Origin: Pelobates cultripes
Taxonomy: Eukaryota > Chordata > Amphibia > Anura > Pelobatidae
Length of the DNA: 64,000 bases
Reading direction: 5' to 3'
Assembly: GCA_933207985.1 (NCBI GenBank)
Contig: OW240918.1
Span: 19,227,673-19,291,672, forward strand
Part shown: one piece after another, positions 37,878-49,776 of the stretch
How the letters are laid out: the number at the start of each line of letters is the position of its first letter
Numbering within the stretch: the first letter of the stretch is position 1
Notes under the pieces: generated by a model
Told to the model about the DNA's origin: nothing
The model's database searches: none
What the model saw: the letters and a program-made list of their open reading frames with translations, nothing else
Position numbers and translations under genes: made by a program

Positions 37878-40274
37878 TTAACTGTAGCTGAATAAAGAAT
37901 ATGAGTAATAGATACAAGTATATGGGAAGGATGTATTTTATGGATAAGTTCACATTTTACATTTTTCAACCTTTATTGTGTCCTCGTTAGCATTGACCAG
38001 AATGTGTTTTTAAATATTTTGGTTAATTCATTACCAATGTTAACTCCAAATTATTTTATTTTGCTTTGTAATTGCCATGTTTATAGGTTTTTTTCTTTCC
38101 TTTATTGTGTGTGTAGCATTCCATCCCAGGTCTGTAAAGCATTAATTCTACAAAAGTATTGTAAGAGATGTCCTGAGGCTTGTGGAAAATTAGCAGATAC
38201 TGAACTTTTGACCCTGCTCAAACAAGCCTAATGTGTTACCATTGCTATATGAAGCAAGCTGGTATTGGATAGTCTTATGTTATTGCCGGGAGAGTATACT
38301 GGACCTCATGAAAGAGGTGCTAAAAAAAAGCTGCCTAATTTCACACCGGTAAAATTTAGACCTATATGTACAGCCAAAGTGAGAAAAATCAGCTTTTTTT
38401 GTAGTTATTGTTGAGTTTTTACATATTTTATCTGTTGAATCTATTTGTGTAGCTAATTTATATCAAACCTTAGAAAATAATTGTAGGAGCTTATGAAATA
38501 TCAGCCAGTATTCAATAGACATTGGTCTTTCTTTTACTGGCATGTAATATTATTGAAGTAACAGAAAATTAGATCACCATGATCCAGAGGTCATCTGGAT
38601 ATTTGACCCCATACTGTCTGATTTTACCTGTAATCTGTAAGGATGTATTCGAGATATGTGTCAACTGTGTGTAGTGAAGTAATTTGATTACATTTTGTTT
38701 CATTCATATTTTGCCTCCACAGTCAGTATTAAATTGGAACCTGTAAAAGAGACCATAAAATGGAGATCTATGCAGCCAGGAGCATTAAGAACAGATCCTC
38801 TGCTCCCCATATTAGACCACAAGGAGATGAGCAACCAAGTAGATCAGCAACCAGATCTTCACTCACATTTACATGCAGAAAAAAATATGGTATGGAGAGA
38901 AAGAAAAATAGTTGAGAGACTCATGTGAAACATCACTAGCCTTAATGGTTTCAAATTATCTTCGCACATATACTTCACGGCATACCAGATGCTACACAAA
39001 ACACTCTAGTTTGTGGCCTCTAAGGATGTATCACAGTGCCTGCAAGATATTGGTTTAGATTAGTTAAAAAGTTGCATTAAATTCTATTTCTTTGTAGAAT
39101 TTGTAATAGATATTCCTAACCACCTGTTTTTTTACAAAACATTCACAGTTTTCTTTTGTGTATCAATGAAATAGACTGCTCATTATATCCCTAAATTAGA
39201 ATTAATTATTCTTGGGGGATCATGGTTTTAGAACATAGCATTGATTAGATGTTAAAGAATGAAACCTAGTTTGCACATGTCCTACACTGATAGATTTAAA
39301 TGTTATTTTCATCAAAACATGTCTCGCCTTGGGCTCATTCAACTGATTACCATTTACTGATTTCTCAAAACTCTTGCTATTTAAATTTATTTGCTTTCTT
39401 ACCTGGAAGCTACTTTCTAGAGAATGAAAAAAGGAAAAGATTTCAAAAAGGATTAGGTCTGAGAGAGCAAACCTGACCCTGATGTTCTGTTTGAGAATTG
39501 AAATGCATTGGATGGATACTGTATTAGCAATCCCTTGCCTAAAGGTAATTCTAGACAGAAATTTAGGTGCTGTGATGAATCATGTCATGAAAATATGTTT
39601 CTCCTTATTTAATCTGGGTTATATGCTTAACAACATCCATAATTCTTCAGGATAGGTCGTGAGTTTGCATATGACTTTCTGTTGTAGTGATAAGATACTA
39701 TAACCTATTTATCATGCAATAATGCCTGCTGGATTAAGAAACGTTGAGACTTTTTTTGATGCCCTTCGTGCTCTTCCTTCTAGTTAACAAATTGATCATG
39801 CATTCATAAGCCAGCATTGTTTTAAATAGTGCAAATAGATGGACTAGGCAGGAAAAGTTTGCATTAACCTCCTGTAAATGTCTGATTATTATGATGAGAA
39901 CCATATGCCCAATTAAATAAGGTTTGCAATAAATTCTCTCTAACATCATTCGGCCATAAATCTTGACACGGTTTCAGAAAGACTGCAATAGCATTTCTCC
40001 ATCGAATATCATTTGTAGACACAAGACAATACCAGCTCAACCTATTTTTCAGGGTTCATTCCTTTATCTGACTCTGACAATTTTTGTATAGCACAGACAT
40101 AATTTAATATTTTACATACACTTTTTTTGTAGTATAAAATATTATACTATTTGATACAGCTTATCACTTAACAATGAGAGGACACTCAACTTGTAGAATC
40201 TATACTGAAATAGAAGAAATAATGAAGTCTTTGCTATTCTGTTTGGCCTATATTTTGCAAGTGGACTGCAAGGT
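37878..40274. other. Unique sequence; two exon-like open frames of unknown meaning
   Basis: The plus-strand frames 38004-38231 and 38695-38928 each contain a stretch of mixed, non-repetitive amino acids after an AG that follows a pyrimidine-rich tract (near 38115 and 38721). No domain was recognised and there is no ATG-led gene structure, so they are not called as genes. Confidence 0.35.
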
Positions 40275-40367
40275 ACAAAATAGCATACAAACCCTGGTTC
40301 AAATAGCATATAAACTGTGGTAAAATAGCATGCAAACCCTGATGAAAATAGCATATAAATCTTGGTG
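40275..40367. repeat. Minisatellite, four units of about 23 bp
   Basis: Four tandem units start AAATAGCATACAAACCCTGG, AAATAGCATATAAACTGTGG, AAATAGCATGCAAACCCTG and AAATAGCATATAAATCTTGG. Confidence 0.85.
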
Positions 40368-41189
40368 ATTAAACTTTGGATTCAGACTGTTGAATTTAGC
40401 AAGATCATCAGTGTTATCATCAGAGAGCCCAGATTGGTCAATTATTTTGAGCAATACTTTACAGGTTGATCCTAAAGCCTCTACAACTGTAGAGGTAATT
40501 TAAGAGACATTATTTTTAAAACTGTTACAAGTTACAACAAGATTATAGTTACTAGTTGAAGTATCTAAGTTATAAAAGTGGGGGGCAGGGGGAGTTTCCA
40601 ATTGCAGTAAATGCAATTAATAAAAACTACAGAACAAGACATTTGCAAGACAATGTAAATGGAAACTAGATGAGACTATTTAAGATTTGTCTGACTGTAT
40701 ACTGCCAGCCTGTCATAGCCTGACTTGGCATAAGTCATACTAACACTTTCTAATGTCTTCTATACTGCCAAAAATAAAAAACATTTAAAAGCATAAACAT
40801 ATAAACATGTTTGGGGATCCATGAGAACCCTTTTTCAACACAAGAGAGATGAGCTGTTCTCTCACATCTATCTATTGCACATCAGATGGGGTGTTTTAAA
40901 ATATAAATCTCAGGGGTCCAATGAAACTGACCCTATTTTTACCCAGAAAGGAAAGGTAAAGGATTTTTCTGAACTATATTCTGTTTGCATTTTATCTTCA
41001 TTCACATTATTTGTCATATTAATCCCCTTTACTCTGACTTTATGGATACATTTAGTTTGAGGCTGCCAAAGCATAGTTATCTGCCAGTAACTTTAGGTTT
41101 ATTGTTAAAAATGTTATGTTATTTTTTTGTGTATGTGTGACTTATTTTGATATTATAACAATATATTTTTTAATAAAGTTCGGTTCATA
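40368..41189. other. AT-rich unique sequence, no gene seen
   Basis: A 79-codon plus-strand frame (40821-41060) has no recognisable motif. Confidence 0.5.
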
Positions 41190-41204
41190 GTGATTTATAT
41201 CTCC

Positions 41205-41745
41205 CCCCAAGAGAACCAGGAGATGCCCCTTTGTGTTTCTTTTACTACCGCAGTCCCATTGAGTGTCTCTTTCTACTCGCAAGTCCCTCTGTGTGTCTCT
41301 TTCCCCGGCACCTTTGTGTGTCTATTTCTCTCTCCATCTTTGTATGTTTCTTTCTCCCCTCAGCTCCTATGTAGGTCTCTTTCTCCCACCCAGCCCTTTT
41401 GTATTTCTCTTTCTTCCCTCTGTGTGTCATTTTCTCCCCCCCCAGCCCCTTTGTGTGTCTCTTTGTCCATCTCTCCTCTGTGTGTCTCTTCCACAGCCCC
41501 TTTGTGTGTCTCTTTTTCCACTTCCCCAGACCTTATGTGTTCCTTCTCCCAAGCTCATTTGTGTTTTTTTCTCTCACAGCTACTTTGTGAGTCTCTTTCT
41601 CCCCTGCCTCTCTGTGTGTCTCTTTCCTCCACCCAACACCTTTGTGTGCCTCTATCTCCTCTTTGACTCTCTGTGTGTCTTCTTCCCCAGCTCCTCTGTG
41701 TGTCTCGGTCTCTCCCAGCCCTTTTTGTGTGTCTCTCCTCAATTG
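41205..41745. repeat. Pyrimidine-rich minisatellite
   Basis: Tandem units of about 26-30 bp are built on CAGCCCCTTTGTGTGTCTCT followed by TTCTCCCC. The array lacks stops in several frames on both strands, giving open frames of up to 218 codons (41263-41919). Their products are Ser/Leu/Cys/Pro-rich strings or Arg/Glu/Thr-rich strings on the other strand. I read these as repeat artefacts. Confidence 0.88.
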
Positions 41746-41768
41746 CATGCTTGCTTACCTCCTTGTAG

Positions 41769-41907
41769 AGCATGGACCATGGTAGAGGATCTTTTGTATC
41801 CTCTACCTGATCTGACAGGAAGCTGCTTGTTGCTCCCAGTGAGCAGCTTCGTGTCAGACCAGATAGAAAATACAAAATATCCTCTACCATGGTCCACTTG
41901 GCCATGC
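41769..41907. repeat. Inverted repeat with about 60-bp arms
   Basis: CATGGACCATGGTAGAGGAT on the left is mirrored by ATCCTCTACCATGGTCCA on the right. The arms continue inward through CTGATCTGACA/TGTCAGACCAG to AAGCTGCTTG/GAGCAGCTT around a short centre near 41838. There are some mismatches and one small insertion in the right arm. Confidence 0.85.
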
Positions 41908-42040
41908 TACATGGGATGACTAGCAGGAGGGGAGCTCTGTGCTATGCACTCCCCTACTGCTGATTACCCAGATATTGTGTCTCCAAGCCAGAGCACCCTA
42001 ATGCTGCCACCTGTGCAGCCTTCTGGTTGCACTGGCCCTG

Positions 42041-43739
42041 GTAGAACAAATATAATAACTAAAAATATTTTAATGAATATTCAGACATGTGAGATGTAAC
42101 ATTAATTTAGTCATAGTAGTCTTTTTATCCCTCTTAATCATGATTAGAAATATTATTTCAACCTGGGCTTTCAAACATGGAATGATTGAATTTACATTTG
42201 TATTGAGAGTACATAGAAAATATTTGTATTTATATACAAAACTGTGGTATTTTCACTTGCACAATTAGCAGGCTGTCTGTAATAAGTTCAATTAATTATA
42301 TTTTTGGGACAGATCGACAGTCACACATAAAACCAATTACTGATAAAATGGGCAATCTAAAACCATTTCTAATTGCTTGAAAGGCAATTGTTTTCAGCTG
42401 CTAACTACAAGAAAATCAATTCCCATTGATCATTTCAAACATCAGACAATAAAGTTTTTACCACAAAGTACCGTACTCTATGATCTGCAAAGATCTTAAA
42501 GCCTTTCCTATTTTTTCATTTTATCTATGTTTTGATGTAGCATTTATACTAATGTTGTCATGAACATTTTTTTTTAATGTTATTGAGCGAAATTCCTTAA
42601 TGTATTAAGTGTCGAAGGACAGATTTAGATTATCTGCCTGAGTGATCAAGCAAGATTGAATTCTGAAAATAAGCATAGAAGATAGTAGTAATACAATTAC
42701 GATTTAATTTATCAGCAGACTTGCTGTATAAGCAAGTCCCCTGTATATTAGTCTGTTACTGAGATATTATTATAATGGTCTTATCTTGTTCACCAGATTT
42801 CATTTGGACTAAATAACTGAAACCTAAATAATGATCATTAAATATTGGGCATATTAAGAACATGTTTAACAGGGTAAAGCACTTTAACATGGCCAAATAA
42901 ACAAGAGCTATTCTAATGAAATGGTAATTTAGGGCTGTATAATGTAGTGCCTTTCTAGTTAATAAACAACATAGACAATTTGAACTGCAAAGGATGAGAC
43001 ACAGGTACATATGGGTGTTATTCCACTCACTTAACTATTGTCTATGACCAGGTTGCAGGTGTACAGTAATATCAGCATTTATTAAGCTAGTTTTTGTAAA
43101 TAGATTCATTAATAAAAAATATCTTTGTGGAATCAGACGGGGAAGAAATTAGGATAGTGGTCTTCTTTGCATGCAGTACTAACTGTGACCAATACTGGGG
43201 ATACTTCAGATATAAAAAAACAAAAACAAAGTTAATAATCAATACTACCAATGTTCTGTTGCCTGTAGTACATATATTGCAAAATCACCATCAGGCACTG
43301 GGATCTGAATATAAAGTTATTGATTACTGCAAAATCAAAAATACCACATCATTATTCAAACTGAAGGCCTTTTGAAAATTGTTAGAATTTTAAGGATTGT
43401 CGATCTTTGATCTTAGTGAAATAGATGGCAAGTAATGGATACTCGGGGAAGTCGTGAACTGAGTGAATTTATCTAGTAGACACACAGAACACAAAAAAAC
43501 TATTGAAGTGGGAAAGTGATGCAGATGTAATTGACTATGACTGACTCATATCTATTATTAATACTACAGCAGCACACATATTAGAAGGTAGAATACTCTA
43601 ACAACACACTGGTATTATGACACATACAATTTAGTATCCATATAGAGTCAACACTCATTGTGTATATTGTAAACAGTGTCCAGATTACCTTGTGAATGGG
43701 GTTATCCAATCAGCTTTTATATTTATTTACTACTAGAAT
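42041..43739. other. AT-rich unique sequence, no gene seen
   Basis: Open frames up to about 84 codons are present, without known motifs. Confidence 0.5.
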
Positions 43740-44488
43740 TTACACCCTATTATTTATTTATTTATTATCAGCATTTATATAGCACCAACAAATTTCGTAG
43801 CAGCTTTACAATATTCTAAGATATTCTTACAATATTCTAACAATAAATAAGACAATTACAAAAGATGATTACATGAACAATAGGTTGAAAAGGACCCTGC
43901 TCTTACAAGCTTACAGTCTGTAGGAAGTTCAGTATAAAACACAATAAGACAGGAGATAGCAATCAAATAAGGTGATAGTGGAGCAGAGCTGGAGGAGAGA
44001 GTAGAGCGTTGCTCTTTAAGAGAGAGCAAGGGGCAGGTATGTGAGGTAGAGGTTACTCTGGGAGGTCATAAACTTTCCTTAAGATATGGGTTTTCAGGGA
44101 CTTTTTAAATGACTGAAGACTAGGGAAGGGTCTGATAGTGGTAGGCAGCCAGCGAGAAGTCCTGCAAGTGTGAGTTGGCCGTACGGGTGCGAGCAGCAGA
44201 CAGGAGAAGGTCAGGGGCAGAACGTAAAGACAGAGAAGGGGCATACCTGTAGATCAGTGAAGAGATATAAGAGGGGCTAGTATTGTTCAGTGCTTCATAC
44301 GTATGGATTAGTATTTTGAATCGACTTCTATTTGATACAGGGACCCAATGTAAGGACTGACAGGTATGTGAGGTATGAGAGGACCAACTGGAGAGGAAAA
44401 TCAGTCTGGAGGCAGCATTCATTACAGACTGTAGTGGGGCGCTACAGGAGAAACACTTGTAAAAGGCAATAAGGGGATTGTGAACCAA
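43740..44488 (-). mobile_element. L2-like LINE 3' portion (minus strand)
   Basis: On the minus strand the order is the reverse transcriptase C-terminus (44488 down to about 44056), a 3' UTR containing GCTTACAAGCTTGTAAGAGC-like sequence near 43910, and a tail made of TTTATTTA near 43745. The order and the tail match other L2-like copies in the window. Confidence 0.75.
44056..44488 (-). pseudogene. L2-type reverse transcriptase C-terminal remnant, frameshifted
   Basis: The minus-strand frame contains NAASRLIF, SLHWVPV, RFKILIHTYEALN, SPSYISSLI and PSLSLRSA followed by ARTRT. These are the ordered hallmarks of the post-RT region of L2/Rex1-group elements (AA.RL...SLHWLPV..R..FK.L..TYKAL...P.YL..L......R.LRS). 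The expected ending (SFKKSLKTHIL) lies in a different minus-strand frame (44053-44244), so a frameshift separates the two parts. The polymerase catalytic domain and the endonuclease are missing. It is a dead, 5'-truncated copy. Confidence 0.75.
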
Positions 44489-44489
44489 G

Positions 44490-45498
44490 ATAAAACAAGG
44501 GTATCCCCAAATCTAAGATTACTCTGTTCCTTTAAAAAAAAAATAAAAAAAAAATTAGGCAGGGCCTTTACACCATCTGTTTAAGAAAGCTTAATTATGA
44601 AAATTATTCTCTAAACAAGCAAAGCTAAACTAAGGCGGTAAGGACAGCAACTTTCCTTTATACTATAAATTTACCGATCTCAAGACATGTCTCTTTATTG
44701 AATTACCATATTTCCTTTCCTCATCATAAATCTTTATGCATTGTAACATAAAATTAAGGATTATTAGATTTTGAAGAAAACCGCATTGTGCATATGCATT
44801 ATACCACAAATGTCAGACCAAATTAATTACATTTTTGTGGTTTTTATTGCTCAAAGAAGGGAAACAAAACTGAATTATGGATTTTTTTCACAACGGTCCA
44901 AAAGGGCAACTCTTCTATGAAATAATGATTTCCAATTCTATTTTGGAGTACAGTGCCACTATTCATATTCCTTTCATATGATATTCCGTTGGAATGGAAA
45001 GAAAAAATAATAATAGATTTTAAAAATTTAATTCCGAATAGTAGATTTGGTTTAGCATATGAATGATTTATGTTTACTTGCATCTTCACTTGAAATAAAA
45101 AACCTATTACAAAGGTGCATTATCATTATCAAAAAGTTAAAACAACATTATTTATAAATCAAACCTAAGTAATGTCAATTGAGTTAGTACATTTAACTAC
45201 TTTTCCAAGAAATAAAAAAAGAGCAAAAGTTCGAACTTTCATATATATTTTGACTAAATGCATATTTGTTCTACCATGATTGTTTGCACAATTCTCAATA
45301 CTGCTTTTTGAGTACCAGCATTTTGTGACATACATCTCATTAAACTTCTCTTATGCTGTTTATCGATCAAAATACTACATTATAAAAAGGATGTTTTGAG
45401 CCTCATTAAAGATTGTATCATTTTACGAGTTAGAGTTGCTCAGAACAAATGTACACCAGGATATAAACATTTTTTTCAAAACTAATTACAAATATGTC
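44490..45498. other. AT-rich unique sequence, no gene seen
   Basis: Nothing was recognised. Confidence 0.5.
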
Positions 45499-45867
45499 TT
45501 AAAGGAACACTATTGGGTCAGGAACACAAAACGTGTTATTGACCCTATAATGTTAAATAAAAGACCATTTAGGTGGCTTGTCTCCCCTTAGCCCCCTTAA
45601 ATGGGGTTAAAACATACCTTATTTCCAGCGTGGAGAGCATGGAGATGCTGAATGGCAGTGCTGTCTAATGTGCAGCACTGCCCCAGGAAGCACCTCTAGT
45701 AGCCATCCCAGGAGTGGCCACTGGAGGTGTTCCTAGGAGGCAATGTAAACACTGCCTTTTATCTGAAAAGGCAGTGTTTGCATAAAAATGCCTGAAGGTA
45801 ATGATTATATTCACCAGAGCAACTACATTAAGCTGTAGTTGTTTTGGTGACTATAGTGTCCCTTTAA
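45499..45867. mobile_element. T2/Kolobok-type MITE, complete
   Basis: It is bounded by TTAAAGGAACACTATTGGG and ACTATAGTGTCCCTTTAA, so TTAA lies at both ends (45499-45502 and 45864-45867). Internal hairpins are CAGTGCTG..GTGCAGCACTG (45656-45690) and AACACTGCCTTTT..AAAAGGCAGTGTT (45748-45779). A subterminal CAACTACATTAAGCTGTAGTTG palindrome lies near the right end. Orientation is opposite to the copy at 33819. There is no coding capacity. Confidence 0.87.
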
Positions 45868-46612
45868 TATTTTAAATAAATCACAAATATCAAATTACAA
45901 TGTAATTGAAGCTATTGCTCTATGATTAGTGTGGAGGGTGAATTTGCATTCAGTTAAATTGCATTTATAAAATACTTTACACTTTGTAGACAGGGCATAA
46001 GCAGCATTAGAGTTTTGTTGAAATTCCAGAAAAATATTCCACAAAGGACAATGTTTGTAAATAAAATCCCTTGTATCCCATGTGTGGTCCAGTCTCATTA
46101 CTCGCATTGTGAATCGCCTTGGTCTTTAACAATTCCACTGAGCAATTCTGGTCTCAAAACAATTTTAAGATTTCTTTAATTAGCATCTACTTAATAAGCT
46201 GACGCTTGCACACCTAAACAGAAACGTTAGTCAACTAACAGCATGCTATTTCAAGAAATACTGAAATGAGGATATTTTAGCGTTCATAAGACCATGTGGA
46301 ATTAATGATATTGATATTCTAATATTAAACTATATTTAATAGGTTACAACTAGAGCAGCCTGACCCATACTTATTCAGTACACATTTTTGACTAAAAACA
46401 TCTTCAAAAAGCCGTTCCTCTGCAGCCATCAAAAAATAGGGTATTGCAACGTGCTGTCTTGTATAACTATATATTGTTTAAAGTCACTAAGTCACTAATC
46501 AATCCATGTGATCTTATGGAAGAATACTTGAAGCCATTACTGCAATACTCATCTCCTAATGTATATCCATCAAATACTTTGAAAACTGAAATACAAGAAT
46601 AATGTTATATTT
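45868..46612. other. AT-rich unique sequence, no gene seen
   Basis: Nothing was recognised. Confidence 0.5.
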
Positions 46613-46614
46613 AT

Positions 46615-46743
46615 AATAGATAAAGAGGCGAAGAGTCTGATAGAGAGACTGATCAATAGATAGATAGACAGACTGATTGATTGATTGATTGATAGAAAGA
46701 CAGATATACAGACAGACAGATTGCTAGACAGATAGACAGATGT
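46615..46743. repeat. Degenerate GATA/GACA/GATT repeat
   Basis: Interrupted tetranucleotide runs (GATAGATAGACAGACTGATT and GACAGACAGATT types) fill this stretch. Confidence 0.85.
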
Positions 46744-47198
46744 GCAAAGTAAATAATGTGCTTTAACAGTCAACCTATGCCTTTTATTACTCTAAGTGTG
46801 TCTATAAAGTTTACGTGTCCATAGCATAGAGCTTGTTTATGATGTGCCCCATAATCTCCAACAATAGTTCATCTTTCTTTATAGATAAGGTGTTGTGACG
46901 CACTAAGAAATAAGAAGAGTGTTCAGGAAACACTTTGAGGTGCTGCGAATACGTGGGCGTAATTGACAGGCATGACAGTAAAGTGAGATTAAAAAGGAAC
47001 AACAATGAAGAGCTTGAGTCTCTTTGAATGCGATGTTTAAAGTTAAATTGATGTTTTCATTGGAAATGTACTTTAATTGCATCGGGCTTACCATAGCAAT
47101 GATTAGACAGTTGAGAAATCATTCTCAGACAAAACAGAAAACCTTCATGATTTCTCATCCAATACAAAAATCATCACATGGGTTTGGACCACTAAAAT
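46744..47198. other. AT-rich unique sequence, no gene seen
   Basis: Short antiparallel open frames only. Confidence 0.5.
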
Positions 47199-47232
47199 GC
47201 ACCTCCAATACACACCATAAAATATACCTAAA
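47199..47232. repeat. Isolated minisatellite unit, partner of 49367-49640
   Basis: CACCTCCAATACACACCATA followed by AAATATACC matches the unit of the array 2.1 kb downstream. Confidence 0.6.
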
Positions 47233-47234
47233 GA

Positions 47235-48795
47235 TATATAAAATATAAAAACAAAAACTAACTGATACCAAATAGGTTTCTCCTAAGTGGGGGTTAACCC
47301 CTAGTGAAAAAATTTCACCAAAAATCTACAAAAAAAAAAGAAAAAGCACGAGAAAAAAAGGATTATGTGAAATAGCCTTAAGAGTGGATTTCCCTACTGC
47401 TAATGGACAACAAGGGTGTAGAAACAAATGACAAGTGTGTCACTCGAATTAGTAAAAAACTTAACTTTTAATAGTTAAAGGTCTAAAAAGGGTGAAAAGC
47501 ACCTATCACACATGTAGAGTGTTGTTAAAAAAAACGGCACATAAGCACCTGTATAGGACTAGGCAATATATAACCAATATTGGGTTAAAGTATGACGTTG
47601 CTGAAGTTACACATGATATCTATAATAGCGTGACATCTTTTTGGGACTGGCAGCTATATAAACAATGTTGAAATTGTATGAATATATAACATTGCTAAAG
47701 AGCAGATAATTTCTTAAAGAGTCAGTCCCAGCTTTAGCAGAACCGTAAAACCTGTCCATACAGGGTTAGGACGATGTATGTTCAAGTTCATAAATATCCT
47801 GAATATGGATAGTTTAAATCTGAGTATGGGTTGGATAAGATTTTGTTTGTCCTTGAAAGCATGACAGGGCTATGCCTGTCTGAGTGGTTGTTAGAATATG
47901 TACGTTCCACACAAATGTTATTTAAGGCAGTGTTGCATACTATAAACCAACTATGCTAGTAGTGAGACCTGTTAGGGTCTTCATGAGGTAACTGTATACT
48001 TATTTGTAGATCATACACATATGGCTCGTTGGTGGTCTCTAATAGGATTTGACTCATACAGTGGGTACATCATTAGTAGATAACTTCTGTGCCAATTTTA
48101 ATCCATTGTCAGTTTATTTAGTGATTTATGTAATGGAACGAGGCCACCCTAGTACGGGGGTGAGAGATTCAGCAGTGCTAGTCTGCCGTGCAATATGTAT
48201 CTACCAAGGACAGTACTAGTAACAAAGGTTGAACCCCCAAAAAGTATCCCTGGTGATATATTGTATAATATGAGAGTCAGAACAATGTATTCCCAAACTA
48301 CAACAGTGTATCTTTATGCAAAAACCAATGAAGGTAGAATTGTACTAGTACTGTATGGGGGTGATTATCTAAGCAGTGCCTTCACTCCGAGCAGTACCTC
48401 TATGTTCGAAAAGTGCTGCTCCATTTTGGATTGAGTAGATAGGGTCAATGTATATAAAGAATTAATGTCCTAAGTTAATTATAAACGCCACTGCAGTACT
48501 GACGTACTATTACCCCTGAGATTATAACTGCTAAGAGTGGTGTGATAGCTAGGTGGGAGTACAAAGCCAAATAAAGTGAATTAGGAGGGGTAAGGGAAAG
48601 TATATTATAGATAGGTGAATAGCTGAATATGGGGTTTCCCTATAATCAGGATCCCTATCCACTTTTGCCTTTAAGGGCACCCCTTAAATAAAAGCTTGAT
48701 ATAAATTCACTGACTAAGGGAAATGCAAGCCTCCTCCCTTCCTTGTATTTTGAACAAACTTAGATTAGCGAATAGTAGCACTATAAAAAGGAGTA
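47235..48795. repeat. Unclassified segment, probably part of an inserted repeat
   Basis: The DNA differs in texture from its surroundings. It is less AT-rich and contains no recognised gene. It is bracketed by a minisatellite unit on the left and by the fold-back, an L2-like tail and the rest of the same minisatellite on the right. The family is unknown and open frames are short. Confidence 0.35.
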
Positions 48796-48802
48796 CTCAT
48801 TT

Positions 48803-49176
48803 TGACAAAAGCTGCTTATCTGATAGCAGCAGCTGGTATCCAAGTTAGGAGTGAGTGGGGCCGTGATGTAAAGGACCGCTCAAGTAAGTTAGAAACGAGT
48901 GGTGCCATTATGAAGAAGACCGCTCATGATTCATCAGGAAAAGGTAGGTCATTGATGGTGCAGTGGCTGTGGATAGCGCCAGTCAGTGCCCCTGCACTAG
49001 CGCTATCCACAGCCCCTGCACCATCAGTGATCTACCTTTTCCTGATGAATCATGAGCTGTCTTTTTCATAATGGCACCACTCGTTTCTAACTTACTTGAG
49101 TGGTCCTTTACATCACGGCACCACTCACTCCTAACTTGGATACCAGGTGCTGCTATCAGATAAGCAGCTTTTGTCA
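48803..49176. repeat. 374-bp fold-back with about 178-bp arms
   Basis: The left arm starts TGACAAAAGCTGCTTATC and the right arm ends GATAAGCAGCTTTTGTCA. The arms run inward through CCAAGTTAGGAGTGAGTGG, GATTCATCAGGAAAAGGTAG and GCTGTGGATAGCGC, with few mismatches, to a spacer of about 19 bp at 48981-48998. Matching open frames on opposite strands (48802-49071 and 48983-49195) encode mirrored, nearly identical peptides because of this symmetry, not because of genes. Confidence 0.92.
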
Positions 49177-49362
49177 CCCTTACCTTTTGTGTCACTATAC
49201 CCCACTCCCTCTAGCATGTAAGCTCCGAGCAGTACCCTCAATCCCTCTGTTCCTGTGTGTCCAACTTGTCTGGTTACAAATACGTGTCTGTTAGTCCACC
49301 CATTGTACAGCTCTCCAGAACTTGTTGGCGCTTTATAAATAATAATAATAATAATAATAATA
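49177..49362 (+). repeat. L2-like LINE 3' tail with ATA microsatellite
   Basis: The order CCCTTACCTTTTGTGTCACT, CACTCCCTCTAGCATGTAAG, TTGTTGGCGCTTTATAAATA and then (ATA)n is the L2-type 3' UTR and tail. It starts exactly where the fold-back ends, so the right arm of the fold-back may be the upstream part of the same LINE. Confidence 0.7.
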
Positions 49363-49366
49363 ATAT

Positions 49367-49640
49367 CTCCAATATATACCATTGAATACACCTCCAATGT
49401 ATACAACTAAATACATCTCCAATATAAACCTTTAAATAAACATCCAAAATACAACATCATATGCACCTCAAATACATACCATTATATACACCTCCAATAC
49501 ACACCATTAAATACACCTCCAATATAAACCGTTATATACATCTCATATACACACCATTATATACACATGCAATACACATACCATTAAATACACCTCTAAT
49601 ATACACTATTAAATACACTTCCAATATACACTATTAAATT
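49367..49640. repeat. Minisatellite of about 25-bp units
   Basis: About eleven variants of CACCTCCAATATAAACCATT followed by AAATA are arranged in tandem. Units range from 24 to 27 bp. Confidence 0.9.
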
Positions 49641-49776
49641 TCACCTAACTAAACCACATGATGTTATATGTAGTTGTAGTAGTAATAGAAGTAGAAGTGT
49701 TGTTATTTGTTTGGTTTTTTTTTTTGTCTTGGCTATTTTTTCCTAAATTTTGGAAATCAATTGTTAGGTTATAATA

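Larger units (their letters stand above)
41200..42040 (-). mobile_element. CAGGGC-type element with minisatellite core
   Basis: Read on the minus strand, it begins CAGGGCCAGTGCAACC at 42040. It shares with the hAT-like element at 9827 the start CTACCAGGGC and a GGTGGCA..TTAGGG segment. A fold-back (41769-41907) and the pyrimidine-rich array follow. The far terminus was not found and no target duplication could be confirmed. Confidence 0.55.

Noticed and set aside
41263..41919. 218-codon plus-strand open frame, longest in the window
   Set aside because: It is generated by the stop-poor pyrimidine array and the adjoining fold-back. Overlapping frames on both strands are open as well.
47699..48434. 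Possible LTR or DIRS-type element in the 47.2-48.8 kb segment
   Set aside because: I found no paired long terminal repeats, primer-binding site, polypurine tract or protease/RT motif.
48802..49195. Two related 70-89-codon frames on opposite strands, resembling paired small genes
   Set aside because: They are mirror images produced by the 374-bp inverted repeat.
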